Shown: piece after piece, positions 34,756-44,200 of the stretch
Layout: each line of letters opens with the position of its first letter
Position numbering within the stretch: the first letter of the stretch is position 1
Assembly: GCA_017545525.1 (NCBI GenBank)
Contig: JAFWMT010000004.1
Coordinates: forward strand, 43,412-107,411
From: Candidatus Saccharimonadota bacterium
GTDB lineage: Bacteria; Patescibacteriota; Saccharimonadia; Saccharimonadales; Saccharimonadaceae
DNA length: 64,000 nucleotides
Reading direction: 5' to 3'
The notes under the pieces: model-generated
Databases searched by the model: none
Told to the model about the DNA's origin: nothing
The model's input: the letters and a program-made list of their open reading frames with translations, nothing else
Made by a program: the position numbers and the translations under genes

Positions 34756-34782
34756 GCGCAGCCTTTAAAGCTGCGCTTTTTT
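34756..34782 (+). terminator. Terminator of the 34139 gene
   Basis: Stem GCGCAGC/GCTGCGC with a 7-base loop and six T. Confidence 0.85.
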
Positions 34783-34793
34783 AGCAGCTAAAG

Positions 34794-34857
34794 TTGACAT
34801 AAATTAATTTTTATGATATACTTATAAAGCTATCTTCTTAAGATGGGAAGAAGATAG
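34794..34857 (+). promoter_or_regulatory. Promoter and 5'-end hairpin of the 34886 gene
   Basis: TTGACA (34794-34799), 17-bp spacer, TATACT (34817-34822). The transcript would start at a 10-bp perfect hairpin CTATCTTCTT/AAGAAGATAG (34830-34857). Confidence 0.8.
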
Positions 34858-34885
34858 AGGTACATTAAAAGGGGGTGGTCTTATT

Positions 34886-35221
34886 ATGGCGGAAATTATT
34901 CAATTCCCAGTTAATAAGAGACAAGAGAACGAATCTACCATGGAATGGGACGGTATTACACTCAATGAGGTACTGAATGAGGCAAAATACCTTATCTGGG
35001 AAGATCCAGAAGCGTTTTTCTCACTCGAGGCAAATTGCTATTCACCCCATCCCGTGAAGATGGACCCCAGAGTTGAAGAGAAGTTAAAGAAATTAAAACT
35101 GATTGATGACTCTGGAATTTCTCCGTTGGTCGTTCGCGATGCGTTCGATAAAATCATGGAGAGCACAATTGAGGCTCTATCGAGGTCTAATTTTAGACAA
35201 CTAGCCCATCAGGCCCGCTGA
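34886..35221 (+). CDS. Small soluble protein, unknown (MAE-I-IQF N-terminus)
   Basis: 111 residues, acidic, no membrane segment or recognised domain. The N-terminus MAEIIQFPVN is close to MAELIQFRGR of the 38672 protein. Upstream AAAAGGGGGTGG serves as the Shine-Dalgarno. It ends with TGA and runs straight into its terminator. Shared start sequence and leader design suggest it is co-regulated with the 38672 gene. Confidence 0.6.
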   Translation: MAEIIQFPVNKRQENESTMEWDGITLNEVLNEAKYLIWEDPEAFFSLEANCYSPHPVKMDPRVEEKLKKLKLIDDSGISPLVVRDAFDKIMESTIEALSRSNFRQLAHQAR

Positions 35222-35235
35222 AAGCGGGCCTTTTT
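35212..35235 (+). terminator. Terminator of the 34886 gene
   Basis: Stem AGGCCCGC/GCGGGCCT, loop TGAAA, then TTTTT. Confidence 0.8.
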
Positions 35236-35254
35236 CATTTCAAAATTTAATTCT

Positions 35255-35293
35255 AAAAAAGAAGAAGTCGCGAACAAATGAGTTCGCGACTTC
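35255..35293 (-). terminator. Terminator of the sigma4/alpha-CTD gene
   Basis: Perfect 12-bp stem GAAGTCGCGAAC/GTTCGCGACTTC (35264-35293), followed on the minus strand by TTCTTTTTTAG. Confidence 0.85.
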
Positions 35294-35326
35294 TCCGTTG
35301 AGCGGTGGTATTTCTTCAAAATCGGT

Positions 35327-36223
35327 TTAGCCTGCGCACAACGAGAGACCATTCTCGTTTAATGCTTTTTCAAGCACTGCAAGCCCATCATTCCCGACAA
35401 ACTTTCTCAATACCCTTTTCTGTGTCTTACAAATACTAGAAACGTCAGTAAGCCCAGCGCGACTCAGCGCCAATGATACATTGTCGGGGAGATTGAGTCT
35501 ATCCAGCAGATTCACCTCTATGGCGTTGAGGCTGCCAATAAAGTCTGAATCTGCCTTTGCGAAAAAGTTTTCAAGATCACTCTTGAGCCGCTTCGTCATC
35601 TCCATTAATGCTTTCGTCGCCGCGTTCGACCGGGCTTTCTCACAGTCTAATTGATACATCAAATCTACTATCTGCGCATTGGCGGAGTTGACCTCCGCAT
35701 ATGCTTTAGACATCTTTTTGATTGAATGCTCAATCTCGTAGGTGAGCCTGGCATTTTCAGCTTCTAGCCGCTCCACCTTTTTCTCGGCGGTTGCGAGGGA
35801 CTGCTCGAGCCCCTGGACTTTACGAGTTTCTTTCTTGTCCTGCTTCGCTGCCTTGGTTTTCGCTTCAAGTTTTTCGATCGTGTCGAAAAGCTCTTCAGCA
35901 GTCGGAGCCAACTTCCTAAGCTGTACCCTATAGGGTGACTTCTGGAGCTTTGAAATAACATCCTTGCTACTGTCTCGAACATCCTTAGATGTCATCCCCA
36001 ACTCTTTTGCCATCTCATATTGCTTTTGCCTCGGGCGGTAGATACCAAACCCACGGCAGATGAGATCCAGCTCTTTAGGTTTCAGGGCCTTTTTCATGAT
36101 GCTATACATCTCGTCGTAATTATACGGCGGAATGCTCATCTGTTGTTCGCATCCCTCTATTGCATCCATGACGTTCTGCCCAATCGATTTGTCTACTGAT
36201 CCATAAATGTATCGTTCCTTCAT
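35327..36223 (-). CDS. Sigma4-like HTH + coiled coil + RNAP alpha-CTD-like protein
   Basis: 298 residues from ATG 36223, preceded by GAGGAGG. Residues about 41-103 resemble sigma region 4: LKPKELDLICRGFGIYRP, then YEMAKELGMTSKDVRDSSK. Residues about 108-215 are a coiled coil. Residues about 240-295 resemble the alpha-subunit C-terminal domain: LNLPDNVSLALSRAGLTDVSS, then a GNDGLAVLEKAL...GLSL helix-hairpin-helix end. No catalytic motif. I know of no described protein with this order. It might bind promoter DNA with both ends or imitate RNA polymerase contacts; that is inference. Further in-frame ATGs upstream lie in the leader. Confidence 0.65.
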   Translation of the reverse strand: MKERYIYGSVDKSIGQNVMDAIEGCEQQMSIPPYNYDEMYSIMKKALKPKELDLICRGFGIYRPRQKQYEMAKELGMTSKDVRDSSKDVISKLQKSPYRVQLRKLAPTAEELFDTIEKLEAKTKAAKQDKKETRKVQGLEQSLATAEKKVERLEAENARLTYEIEHSIKKMSKAYAEVNSANAQIVDLMYQLDCEKARSNAATKALMEMTKRLKSDLENFFAKADSDFIGSLNAIEVNLLDRLNLPDNVSLALSRAGLTDVSSICKTQKRVLRKFVGNDGLAVLEKALNENGLSLCAG

Positions 36224-36590
36224 TTCATTTCCTCCTCTAGCGTTGAATACAGATTTTTCCACAAACCAATCCCTATTAAGCAGGCTCCTTGACCCTTGCT
36301 TTTTCAGATTTAGATGATTGATCGCAGAACAGGACCTTTTTCTAAAAAAACCTGTTCTGCGATCTACCAACTCAACGGAGTTAATGTACATAATCCCAAT
36401 AAAAAATTGAAAAGACTATGCTTTAATTATAGCACAATATGCCAAAAAAGTCAATGCATAAGTAATATTATAATTCTAAAGTAAAGAAAAAACAGAGGCC
36501 AACTACTCTATAATCTGTAAATCTCATTTTTACATTTACTTTTTATCCGCTCCATGTCTTTTTATGATAAAATAGGCTCAAAGGAGGAAA
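36224..36590. promoter_or_regulatory. Long leader of the 35327 gene and upstream region of 36591
   Basis: No gene in this stretch. Minus strand: TTGACT (36449-36454), 17 bp, TATAAT (36426-36431), then a ~200-base leader holding a perfect 14-bp inverted repeat GATCGCAGAACAGG/CCTGTTCTGCGATC (36320-36364). Plus strand: a TAAAAT at about 36567 and GGAGG before the 36591 start. Confidence 0.75.
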
Positions 36591-38072
36591 ATGGAAAAAC
36601 TTAAATCTGGAAAAACTGAACAAGCTCTTCCCCACGAAAATGTTAGAAAAACGGGCAAAAAATCCCTTGAAGCCTCTCAAGTTAAACATGAAGCTCAATC
36701 TGAAAACACGGAAAAACCCTTACATCCAAGCATAGAATATGCTAAAACCCTCACCGACGAAGACATATTAAAAGGAAAGTTCGATAAGACAAAATTGACG
36801 CGTACTGCCGATGATTTTCATCTTGATTGTGAAGATTATCCGGCACTTCGCCAACACACTGAACATACTCTTAATAAAAAGGGCGAAACAGTAGATGTAC
36901 ATAAAAATATGGATTATAAAGGCTACACCTATGTTCGGTATACTAGTGATATCATTAAAAGAATCTGCGGAGAATACGCAGTAGAAAAAGATCACGACGA
37001 AACAAAGCGAGAGAAAATCAAAATGGACGCCGACCATGTTATCTATTTAGATAAATCCGGTCGTCCAGTTCAATATCTAGTGGATTTATTCTGGGACGAA
37101 TTTGCACCTAGGGATAAAAATGGGAAGCCTCATCCTAAACCAACCCATTCTTTTGCCAATTTAGATAGAATTAGTATTTTAACTAACTTACTTAAATGTA
37201 AAAACGTTGATGACAATAATGCCTGGAAAAAATGGGAGGAGAGTAAGGATAAACTTACCACTAGTCACTTTGCTATGCTCCGGAGTCTTTTCTTAAAAGA
37301 GCCTCTCAATCCAGATAAAGAAGAATATTATCAGGCTCATCCAGAAGCAATTATGGAACTCCCTACCATCTTGGATGATAAAAAAGTTATGATCGTGGAT
37401 GAGGTCGAATACGGTGGTTTATCTATGGAGATGGCGACCTATTTACTTAGGCGAGCAGTTCCGGAAATGGCCGAGCTTTCTGGCACGACTTTTTGGCAAG
37501 ATTCTACTGAATCTCCAGGTGATGATGGGACAAATGATGAAAATGCAATATGTGAGGATGGCATCAAAACGAAGAAGAAATTCGGTAAACTGGTCTTGAA
37601 GGCTTTACCAGCATGGTATTTAAGTAAAGACTTTCGTGGTAGAGGTATTGGCGATGTCGATATGCCGTTTTATGATAAGGCCTATGAACATGCTGAACGC
37701 GATGCCAGAAAAATTATTGAAAATTCCAGCCGACCTTTGTCCGAAGAAGAAAAGAAAACTATTATAAAGAAATTAAAAGCTAAACGTTTTACTGAAAAAT
37801 ACGGCTCACCTTTCAGGGGCAAGAAGATTGATCTTGGCCCAGAAGGCGAAGATAGTGAGATGACTAGGAAATTAACTAAAGACATGAAGCAGCTATTAAA
37901 GGATTATCGTGCTGGGAAAATTTTCCCATGGTCTAACCGGAAATTAGTAAATACAGACAAAGAGATCGCCAACGAGTATGCTATTCAAATAGTTCGCGCC
38001 GGCATCAACCCTGAAAATTATGAAAAAATCAAAAACGCCATAGACGCTAGGCCCCCAGAAATGGTTTATTAA
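36591..38072 (+). CDS. Unknown protein with a phosphoribosyltransferase-like motif
   Basis: 493 residues, charged, soluble. Residues about 260-290 read DDKKVMIVDEVEYGGLSMEM, which resembles the PRPP-binding loop of type I phosphoribosyltransferases (hydrophobic strand, two acidic residues, small-residue loop), although the usual DD/ED is DE and the loop is GG rather than TG. The N-terminal 60 residues are probably disordered. AGGAGG lies 5 bases before the ATG. Convergent with 38094, sharing a terminator. The PRTase link is tentative. Confidence 0.5.
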   Translation: MEKLKSGKTEQALPHENVRKTGKKSLEASQVKHEAQSENTEKPLHPSIEYAKTLTDEDILKGKFDKTKLTRTADDFHLDCEDYPALRQHTEHTLNKKGETVDVHKNMDYKGYTYVRYTSDIIKRICGEYAVEKDHDETKREKIKMDADHVIYLDKSGRPVQYLVDLFWDEFAPRDKNGKPHPKPTHSFANLDRISILTNLLKCKNVDDNNAWKKWEESKDKLTTSHFAMLRSLFLKEPLNPDKEEYYQAHPEAIMELPTILDDKKVMIVDEVEYGGLSMEMATYLLRRAVPEMAELSGTTFWQDSTESPGDDGTNDENAICEDGIKTKKKFGKLVLKALPAWYLSKDFRGRGIGDVDMPFYDKAYEHAERDARKIIENSSRPLSEEEKKTIIKKLKAKRFTEKYGSPFRGKKIDLGPEGEDSEMTRKLTKDMKQLLKDYRAGKIFPWSNRKLVNTDKEIANEYAIQIVRAGINPENYEKIKNAIDARPPEMVY

Positions 38073-38075
38073 AAA

Positions 38076-38096
38076 TAGCGCCCAGATTGGGCGCTA
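38076..38096. terminator. Shared terminator of convergent genes
   Basis: Stem TAGCGCCCA/TGGGCGCTA flanked by AAAAA on the left; no strong T-run on the right. Confidence 0.55.
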
Positions 38097-38456
38097 TACC
38101 ATTTGCCGTCTTTGGTAATCTAAAACGATGCTTTTATGCGGTTCAAATCCAGGTCGAATTGAGATGGAGGCTATTTTATCCTCCGGATCCTTTGACACGA
38201 CCATGTTGACGTGGAACCACATATTATCTGTTTGGTAATAGCCGATTACTGTAACAGCGTCTTCCGCCAGATTGCGGTAAATGCCAGCCACGTAGAATTC
38301 GACTCCAATATCTTTATAGTCAAATTCTCCCGTCTGACCGCGCATCCATCTACTGACGATTTTTTTCGCCTTTATTTTGAGAGTGAGAAATTCTCCCTCT
38401 TTCACATTATTCAAATCGTCAATAGAAAATTCTGCTGATCCGACTATGCTCGACAT
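38094..38456 (-). CDS. Small soluble protein, unknown
   Basis: 120 residues, mixed beta-rich pattern, no membrane segment. AGGGGAGG sits only 2 bases before one ATG but 8 before the ATG at 38456 (MSSIVG), so 38456 was chosen. It has a consensus promoter back-to-back with that of the 38672 gene. Family not recognised. Confidence 0.55.
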   Translation of the reverse strand: MSSIVGSAEFSIDDLNNVKEGEFLTLKIKAKKIVSRWMRGQTGEFDYKDIGVEFYVAGIYRNLAEDAVTVIGYYQTDNMWFHVNMVVSKDPEDKIASISIRPGFEPHKSIVLDYQRRQMV

Positions 38457-38535
38457 AGGCATCGCCTCCCCTCTTTTTGTCGAAAGCACATAATGGGTAT
38501 ATCTTTAAAGGTGCAAAAAACCAAGATATGGCTCT

Positions 38536-38629
38536 ATTATATCACATAACTTGATTTTTGTCAATAATAAGCTTGACAATTTTAGACTTTTGTGATACAA
38601 TACATATATTATCTGTTATTATGACAGAT
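38536..38629. promoter_or_regulatory. Divergent promoter pair with 8 bp between the -35 boxes
   Basis: Minus strand: TTGACA (38559-38564), 17 bp, TATAAT (38536-38541), leader stem ATATCTT/AAGATAT. Plus strand: TTGACA (38573-38578), 17 bp, TACAAT (38596-38601), leader hairpin ATCTGT/ACAGAT (38611-38629). The two -35 boxes make a palindrome TGTCAA-n8-TTGACA. Confidence 0.8.
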
Positions 38630-38671
38630 TTTTGTTCTTTAAAGTCTCAAAAAGGAGGTGATAAGTAAATT

Positions 38672-39289
38672 ATGGCAGAACTCATTCAGTTTAGGGGGCG
38701 TGATGGCAATCACCATCGCAATGAGGGTTGTCATCGATCGGACGTCAATCTATTCACTGATGGCTGCAAAAGCCCAATTATTATCAGGCGTGAACATGAA
38801 GTGGCCGTTTCCATATCTTTTCACAAAGGCTACTTCACTACTCCATTTGTTGAAAAAGTGCTACAAGAATTGGCATATTCTGGTGAATGGGAATTATTTA
38901 TCCCAGACGAAAGAGACACGCTAATCCAATGTTATGCGTCTTTCTTCGTCATCCTGAATAAAAAGTATGGGAAAGATACGGCTAAAGTGCTGAATACCAT
39001 AGTAGATCAGATTGTTAGTAACGTCTATCTTGAAGAAATACGGGTACTTAGCCACAAAGTTTCTATAGACGAATTAACAAAACCATATAGATATTATGGT
39101 TTTATCAATGCTAAAACAAAAGTGGCATTGTCTTTGGTCGGTGTACATACCGCTCAAGATATTGCCGAAATGACGAGAGAAGAGCTCTGTCGAATACCAG
39201 GTGTTACCACCGAGGAGATTGTCAGGCTCGAAAGAGGATTAGCAGCTCGGGGGATATATTTAACCAACAACATCCCTGAATTAATTTGA
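38672..39289 (+). CDS. Protein with RNAP alpha-CTD-like C-terminal domain
   Basis: 205 residues. The N-terminus MAELIQFRGR matches that of the 34886 protein. The middle (about 30-140) is unrecognised. Residues about 143-200 resemble the RNA polymerase alpha CTD: INAKTKVALSLVGVHTAQDI, TREELCRIPGVTTEEIVRLE, then LAARGIYL. The core subunit's other domains are absent. A full-length Shine-Dalgarno AAGGAGGTGAT lies upstream, one of the strongest in the window. Possibly a DNA-binding regulator; function not shown by the sequence. Confidence 0.65.
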   Translation: MAELIQFRGRDGNHHRNEGCHRSDVNLFTDGCKSPIIIRREHEVAVSISFHKGYFTTPFVEKVLQELAYSGEWELFIPDERDTLIQCYASFFVILNKKYGKDTAKVLNTIVDQIVSNVYLEEIRVLSHKVSIDELTKPYRYYGFINAKTKVALSLVGVHTAQDIAEMTREELCRIPGVTTEEIVRLERGLAARGIYLTNNIPELI

Positions 39290-39292
39290 GAC

Positions 39293-39318
39293 AAAAAGAC
39301 CGCTACGGCGGTCTTTTT
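39293..39318. terminator. Bidirectional terminator
   Basis: AAAAAGACCGC-n4-GCGGTCTTTTT between convergent genes. Confidence 0.85.
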
Positions 39319-39327
39319 CATTAATAT

Positions 39328-41166
39328 TTAAGCCTCGTTGCTCTCTTCTATGAGTTCGTCATTCCCTTTTGTCTTGGCTTCTTCCGATTTTGCTTTAGGA
39401 AAATGCGCTAATTCTGCATTTCTTTTCATTATTGAATCAATCACTGCATTTTTGTCAACCTGATTTAAATCAATGTCCCCAATTAAGCTAATCTCTTTAT
39501 CTGAAATTTTTCTCTCGACTCTTTCCAAAGTTTTCTCGTGGTGGTAAAATTCGTCATGATGTGCATGATTTACCATAATCATCTCGCTCCGTGTCTTTCC
39601 TGCAATAGCCCCTGCAATGAGAAACTTCTTTCTCCACGATTCGCCAACGCTGTCATCAACTAATACATAAATACGCGCATCTTTCCTTGGCGAAAAGGCA
39701 AAGACATGATTTATGCCTTTTGTCACCCATCTCATCACTACGAGATTCTTGTAGTCTACATTCAAATTTTTCCCTATTTGTCCATTTGAACTGACGATTG
39801 GTTCGGTAATTCCAATCGAAAATGTATCCGCGTCACCACCAATTAACCGTTCGGATAGATACATATTGATTCCTGCCATCATATCTGCAGAATAATCGTC
39901 TAATTCTTCGTCGCCAGTTGCTACCTTGGCAGCTCGTTCGATTTCTTCACTTATTACTTTCTTCTTCTCATCCGCCTCTTTTGGTAGATCAATTTTTTCT
40001 AGTTCTACCGCTGCAACACTCATTAATCTATATCTGGCCTGACCAGGGTCTTTAAAGCGTTGTCGTAATTCCATCGCTTCGCGATATATCGCTTCTAGCG
40101 CTTCACTTTGTCCAATTAGTTCATTCCTAGGTGCATTTTTTTCGATTTCAGGAATTTTTGTTAGTAATTCATCATTTTCAATAGCCGGAACAGGTTCAAA
40201 ACCAATTGGCTCTGAATCATCAAATTTTTCCGCCTTCGTTACCCTTCTTCTATCTTCTTCTTCCAAAAATTTTCGTAAAACGTCAGGGTCATCAGAATAA
40301 CCTTGAATTGGGTCGTCATCAATTGTGTGGCCCCAATTATTGTCCCATCCTGGCTCTTCATCTTCAACCTCTTCATATCTTATCGTTTCTTCAGGGTCCA
40401 CTATGTCATCATACGTATCCTGTTTTTCCTCTATTGTTCTAGGCGCTTTTCTTTTTGGTTCTACTTTTCTTTCGCCAGACATCCTTCTCCTAACCTCATC
40501 CCACTCATCTTCTCCCATTTGCTCTAATGGCGCATTGGCGTCGGTCTCAGCAAGAGCAACTCTTCTTTTGTCTACTATTTCGCTCTTATATCTAGCTCTT
40601 TCTTTTTCGTCTCTCTTCCTTCTGATTTCATCCTGACTTCTTCTTAGATGTTCGGCTCTTTCGCGAGCTAATCTCTGTTGTTCTGAGAGTCTTCTTTCTG
40701 GGTGCTCAATTTTTTTACTTGGAACAATTTCCTCATCATCTAAATAATCTTCAACATCTTTTTGTCCATTAAACCAGCTCACCTCCTCGGCTTTTACTTG
40801 TTCTGCCTCTCTTCTCTTTCTTTCCAGGCGATCTTGGATTGATTCACGTAAAGGGCCAGTTGGAAATGGTTTCTTGCCGTTAGATTCTTTCCATGCTAAG
40901 TATTCCTTTGTAGGATATAATACCTCGCCATCCGGACCAATGCCATAACCATTACTTAATAAATCTTTTTTAGCATCATGTGGCCCATCGTTAGGGTCAA
41001 ATTCTCCAACTGATTGACGTCGTTTTATTTCAGCTCTTGCATTGGCTCTATCTTCTTCCTTTGCTTTTTCGGTATTTGCTATATCATTTAATGTCCAATT
41101 TCCAATTTTTCTAAAATCGCTTCTTTCGGCTCCCTCTGGCCTAATTGACGGTTTTTCTGTTTCCAT
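39328..41166 (-). CDS. Large charged protein, unknown
   Basis: 612 residues. The first ~300 are very rich in Glu/Arg/Lys/Asp, probably a mixture of disorder and helix. The C-terminal half (about 340-590) looks folded, with IGQSEALEAIYREAMELRQR, a segment FSIGITEPIVSSNGQIGKNL and hydrophobic strands FAFSPRKDARIYVLVDD. No membrane helix or catalytic motif is evident. AAGGA lies 9 bases before the ATG. Family not recognised. Confidence 0.55.
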   Translation of the reverse strand: METEKPSIRPEGAERSDFRKIGNWTLNDIANTEKAKEEDRANARAEIKRRQSVGEFDPNDGPHDAKKDLLSNGYGIGPDGEVLYPTKEYLAWKESNGKKPFPTGPLRESIQDRLERKRREAEQVKAEEVSWFNGQKDVEDYLDDEEIVPSKKIEHPERRLSEQQRLARERAEHLRRSQDEIRRKRDEKERARYKSEIVDKRRVALAETDANAPLEQMGEDEWDEVRRRMSGERKVEPKRKAPRTIEEKQDTYDDIVDPEETIRYEEVEDEEPGWDNNWGHTIDDDPIQGYSDDPDVLRKFLEEEDRRRVTKAEKFDDSEPIGFEPVPAIENDELLTKIPEIEKNAPRNELIGQSEALEAIYREAMELRQRFKDPGQARYRLMSVAAVELEKIDLPKEADEKKKVISEEIERAAKVATGDEELDDYSADMMAGINMYLSERLIGGDADTFSIGITEPIVSSNGQIGKNLNVDYKNLVVMRWVTKGINHVFAFSPRKDARIYVLVDDSVGESWRKKFLIAGAIAGKTRSEMIMVNHAHHDEFYHHEKTLERVERKISDKEISLIGDIDLNQVDKNAVIDSIMKRNAELAHFPKAKSEEAKTKGNDELIEESNEA

Positions 41167-41245
41167 AGTGTTATATCCTTATTTATTATCCTTAAGCTTA
41201 TAATACACTATTCTCCTTGAAATAGCAAACATTTCCAAACCAGTT

Positions 41246-44200
41246 TTAGCAAACTTTGACCTTTTCTTCCCCTAACAAACCCCTCAAATTTCCTAGTAAT
41301 TCCTCCGACACTTCTACTTTAAACGGCATTCTTAAAGGCCGTTTTTCTTCCCCCTCTTTTAAGACCAAAACTACTTCTTGCATTCCGAGATTCAAGTCCG
41401 CTATTTTCCGAATCGCCGTTAAAAGCTCTGTATCCTCCGGGTTTTCTACCAAAAGATACAACCTCTCTTTACGATGATCCTTTGGCGGTTCTTTTAGAAC
41501 TGTCGGCGTATCTGTTTTCGGAGCATTGTTACGCGCTCCGTTCGCCCCATTTTCCCTGTTATTTCCATAAACTTTTTCGGCTGAAATTTTGCCTCGTTCC
41601 CGCTTAGGAGTTGACGAAATTAAGGCTGGTGACGCCAATTTCATCCCTGTTGACTGGTAAGAATTAAGCATCTCATCCGAAATTACCTCGATAGTTTCAG
41701 CTAGTAGCTTCACATCAGAGGTAGCATTACCGTCTTTATCTGTTGTATTAACTCGTCCATTTACCTTTACGACGTTATCTATCTCTAATTTCCCCCCATA
41801 TTCCGCAAATACCGATGGAAAAACGATAAATTCCGCTTCATCTGTTTTATTCTCAATCTTCACAAAAGCCATTTTGTCGCCTTTTTTCGTCAGGATTGTT
41901 CTGACTGCCGTAATAATCCCCCCAATCGTCATCGCTTTATTGTGGTTTTCCGCTGTAATTAAGTTCATCGGATGGGTTTGTTCTTCGAAATAAACATCAT
42001 ATTTATCAAGCGGATGAGCTGACAAATATAATCCCATTAAATCTCGTTCCCAGAGTAGCAATTCTTTATCAGGATATTGAGTCGGTGCGGGTTTAATCTC
42101 CACCTCTGGTACTTCGCCCGCTTCGCCCATCATGCCAAATAAATCGGTCTGTCCTGAACCGACATCTTTCTGGATTTTTGAGCCGTAGGCCTGAATTGCC
42201 TCGAGATTAAACAATAAATCAGATCTAGATGCGCCAAACCGGTCAAACGCCCCAGTTTTAATCGCTGCTTCCCAAGATTTTTTGTTGAATTTAGTCGAAT
42301 CAACTCTTTTTGCAAAGTCACAAACTGACTTAAACGGGCCATTTTTGTCTCTTTCCGGTATCACAATCTCTTCTACTAACGCCTTCCCCATGTGTTTAAT
42401 GCCGGAAAGTCCGAAACGAATCGTATTTTCACCTTTTACAATCCCGAAATCGCCATAACTTTGGTTTATATCGGGTCCAAGCACCTTTAATCCCATCTTT
42501 TTACATTCCGCCATTTCAATTGCCAACCGATCCGTCCATCTCATATCCGCTGTCATCAAAGCCGCCATAAACGCATCTGGATAATGCGCTTTAAGGTAGG
42601 CGGTCCAATACGCGATTAGGGCATAACAAGCTGCGTGCGACTTATTAAAGCAGTAATTTGCGAAATCTAGTAGTTGCGACCAAAATGTTTCCGCAATTTC
42701 CTCAGTCGCGCCCCCTATTTCCACCGCTCCCTTGATAAACTCCGGTTTCACTTTCTTCATCAAATCAATTTTCTTTTTTCCTACCGCCTTTCTTAGGGTA
42801 TCCGCCTGCCCGCCAGTAAAACCGCACCATTCCTTCGAAATCTGCATGAACTGTTCCTGGTAAATCATAATTCCATAGGTACTTTTTAAGGCATTCTCAA
42901 GCCCAGGATGTAAATAAGTAATTGGTTCCTGACCATGTTTTCGTCGGATGAACGAGTCAATAAACTGCATCGGACCCGGACGATATAGCGCTACCATCGC
43001 GATAATATCCTCAAATGACGAGGCTTTCAAATCGCGTAAATACCGTTTCATCCCCGCCGATTCTAACTGGAACACGCCAGTCGTTTCTGCTCTCTGTAAT
43101 AATTCATAGGTTTTCGGATCATCTAACGGTACCGAATACATATCGATATCATCGTGATAAACTTTCCTGACCATTCTTAATGCATTATTAATCACCGATA
43201 AGTTAGACAATCCGAGAAAGTCCATTTTTAGTAGCCCCAGTTCTTCAATTTGCCCCATCGGGAATTGCGCTGCGATTGGTCCTTTCGCCGAAACTTCAAG
43301 CGGTAAAAACTTTACTAAATCATCCGGCGCGATAATCACACCACAAGCATGTACGCCGTGATTGCGAATCGTTCCCTCCAATCTCGAGGCGAAGTCAATT
43401 ACTTCCTTCGAGGTCGGGTTCGTTTCGTATTCCTGTTTTAGCTCAGGCACTTCTTTAATTGCATTAGCAAGTTTAACATGATGTCCTTGAACCGGGTCCG
43501 GTACCATTTTTGCCAATCTATCCGCCTCCGCATACGGGACTTCCATCACTCTCGCTACATCCCTCACCGCGTTTTTCGCCATCATTTTACCAAAGGTCAC
43601 AATATTTGAAACTCGCTCGAACCCATATTTCTCCGAACAATACTGAATTACTTCATCTCGCCTTGTATCTTGAATATCCGTATCAATATCTGGCATACTA
43701 ATTCTATCAGGATTTAAAAACCGCTCGAAGAGCAAATCATATTTCAACGGATCTAACTCTGTAATTCTTAAAGCGTAGGCTAAAATCGAACCCGCCGCAC
43801 TTCCGCGCCCAGGTCCATACACGATTCTTTGCGACTTTCCCCAGTTAATAAAGTCTTGCACAATCAAGAAATAGCCATTATAACCCATTTTATCTACCAC
43901 CGAAAGCTCATAATCAATGCGCGGTAGAATCTTGTGCGTCTCATCGCGGTCTTTATCTACCTTTTCGATAATTTTACGACATTCTTCGACCGACATGTCT
44001 ACTGTTTCGTCTAGTTTTTTCCCGCCATAACGATAAACTAAACCTTGAAACACTAATTTATCCAGAAAAGTTTTTTCATCTTCGCCATCTGGAACCGGGA
44101 ATTTTGGGATTAAAATCCGCCCGAGTTGTAAATCGACATTACATCTATCCGCGATTTTGCGTGTATTTAAGACTGCCTCCGGGCAAGTCTTTTCCCAGTG

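Noticed and set aside
36224..36391. N-terminal extension of the sigma4/alpha-CTD protein to 36391
   Set aside because: The extra codons cover a perfect 14-bp inverted repeat in the leader; ATG 36223 is preceded by GAGGAGG.
40206..40636. Plus-strand frames opposite the charged protein at 39328
   Set aside because: Mirror images of its Glu/Arg-rich codons; no start signals.
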